The notes beneath the pieces were generated by a model. The model saw only the letters and a list, made by a program, of their open reading frames with translations, was not told the DNA's origin and searched no databases. From Bacillota bacterium (GTDB taxonomy: Bacteria > Bacillota_I > Bacilli_A > Acholeplasmatales > Acholeplasmataceae), in contig JAEWVV010000059.1 in assembly GCA_023458995.1 (NCBI GenBank), forward strand, positions 1-5,688: DNA of 5,688 bases. The letters run 5' to 3'. Below are positions 5,623 through 5,688 of this stretch, piece by piece. The position numbers and the translations under genes were made by a program. Positions within the stretch are counted from its first letter, which is position 1, and the number at the start of each line of letters is the position of its first letter.

Positions 5623-5676
5623 TTGAAAACAGCCGAATTTTGGACTGGAATTTCATGATTGACACTGGGATTTTTT
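5612..5676 (+). terminator. Terminator-like expression platform overlapping riboswitch helix P1
   Basis: CCAGT (5612-5616) pairs with ACTGG (5664-5668), GTCA (5618-5621) with TGAC (5660-5663), and TGAAA (5624-5628) with TTTCA (5651-5655). CAGCC (5630-5634) pairs with the bases around GG and CTG (5642-5647), with a bulged A. TTTTTT (5671-5676) follows after GA. The outer arm uses the same bases as the 3' strand of P1, so aptamer and hairpin exclude each other. This implies an ON switch, in which ligand blocks termination. The stem has small bulges and internal loops, so its strength needs calculation. Confidence 0.65.
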
Positions 5677-5688
5677 ATGAAAAAACCA
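5677..5688 (+). CDS. Possible start of the riboswitch-controlled gene, cut off by the window end
   Basis: ATG at 5677 begins MKKP, a lysine-rich opening that would suit a signal peptide, and GGGA (5667-5670) lies 6 nt upstream as a modest ribosome-binding site. The codon directly follows the six-T run of the terminator-like hairpin. Another ATG at 5655 would read MIDTGIFYEKT, with GGAA only 3 nt away, and lies inside the hairpin; it is less likely. The real start could also lie beyond the window. Only four codons are visible, so no product can be named. C-di-GMP-I riboswitches often precede genes for adhesins, secreted enzymes, motility or c-di-GMP turnover. Confidence 0.35.

Noticed and set aside
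5656..5664. Second TTGACA (5659-5664) as a promoter
   Set aside because: No -10 hexamer can lie 17 nt downstream in the visible sequence (5682-5688 is AAAACCA); it is better explained as part of the hairpin arm.

Overview
The window is low-GC DNA. All complete genes end in TAA. Tryptophan is read from TGG, for example in the conserved WYDNE motif of the glyceraldehyde-3-phosphate dehydrogenase, and long frames stay open with TGA as a stop. This suggests a low-GC Bacillota or Mollicutes-type bacterium outside the lineages that reassign UGA, such as an Acholeplasma- or Izemoplasma-like organism or a free-living Bacillota. The placement is an inference from composition, near-consensus sigma-A promoters, strong Shine-Dalgarno sites and protein style; no taxonomic marker was compared.

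Layout, left to right. (1) Positions 2-2281 (+) hold the 3' part of a large, probably secreted M6-family zinc metalloprotease, ending in a hairpin terminator. (2) About 2331-3028 is a complete IS200-type insertion sequence with an intact Y1 transposase, left-end hairpins, a structured leader that buries the ribosome-binding region, and a right-end hairpin. It sits directly at the T-run of the protease terminator. (3) Positions 3038-3424 (-) encode a small four-helix membrane protein of unknown function with a good promoter. (4) Positions 3615-4166 (-) encode a YjbK-like CYTH/triphosphate-tunnel protein with its own promoter and terminator. (5) Positions 4351-5364 (+) encode glycolytic GAPDH, divergent from the CYTH gene, with an extended -10 promoter, a strong RBS and a strong terminator. 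(6) Positions 5365-5688 carry no complete gene. They hold a perfect-consensus promoter (TTGACA, 17 nt, TATAAT) driving a cyclic di-GMP-I (GEMM-I) riboswitch, a terminator-like expression platform, and the first codons of a gene cut off by the window edge.

The genes look like independent transcription units rather than one operon: each has its own promoter and/or terminator. The most notable region is the right edge. The 3' strand of riboswitch helix P1 is also the 5' arm of a long hairpin followed by six T. That mutually exclusive arrangement predicts that c-di-GMP binding turns the downstream gene on. The target gene lies outside the window, so its function is unknown.
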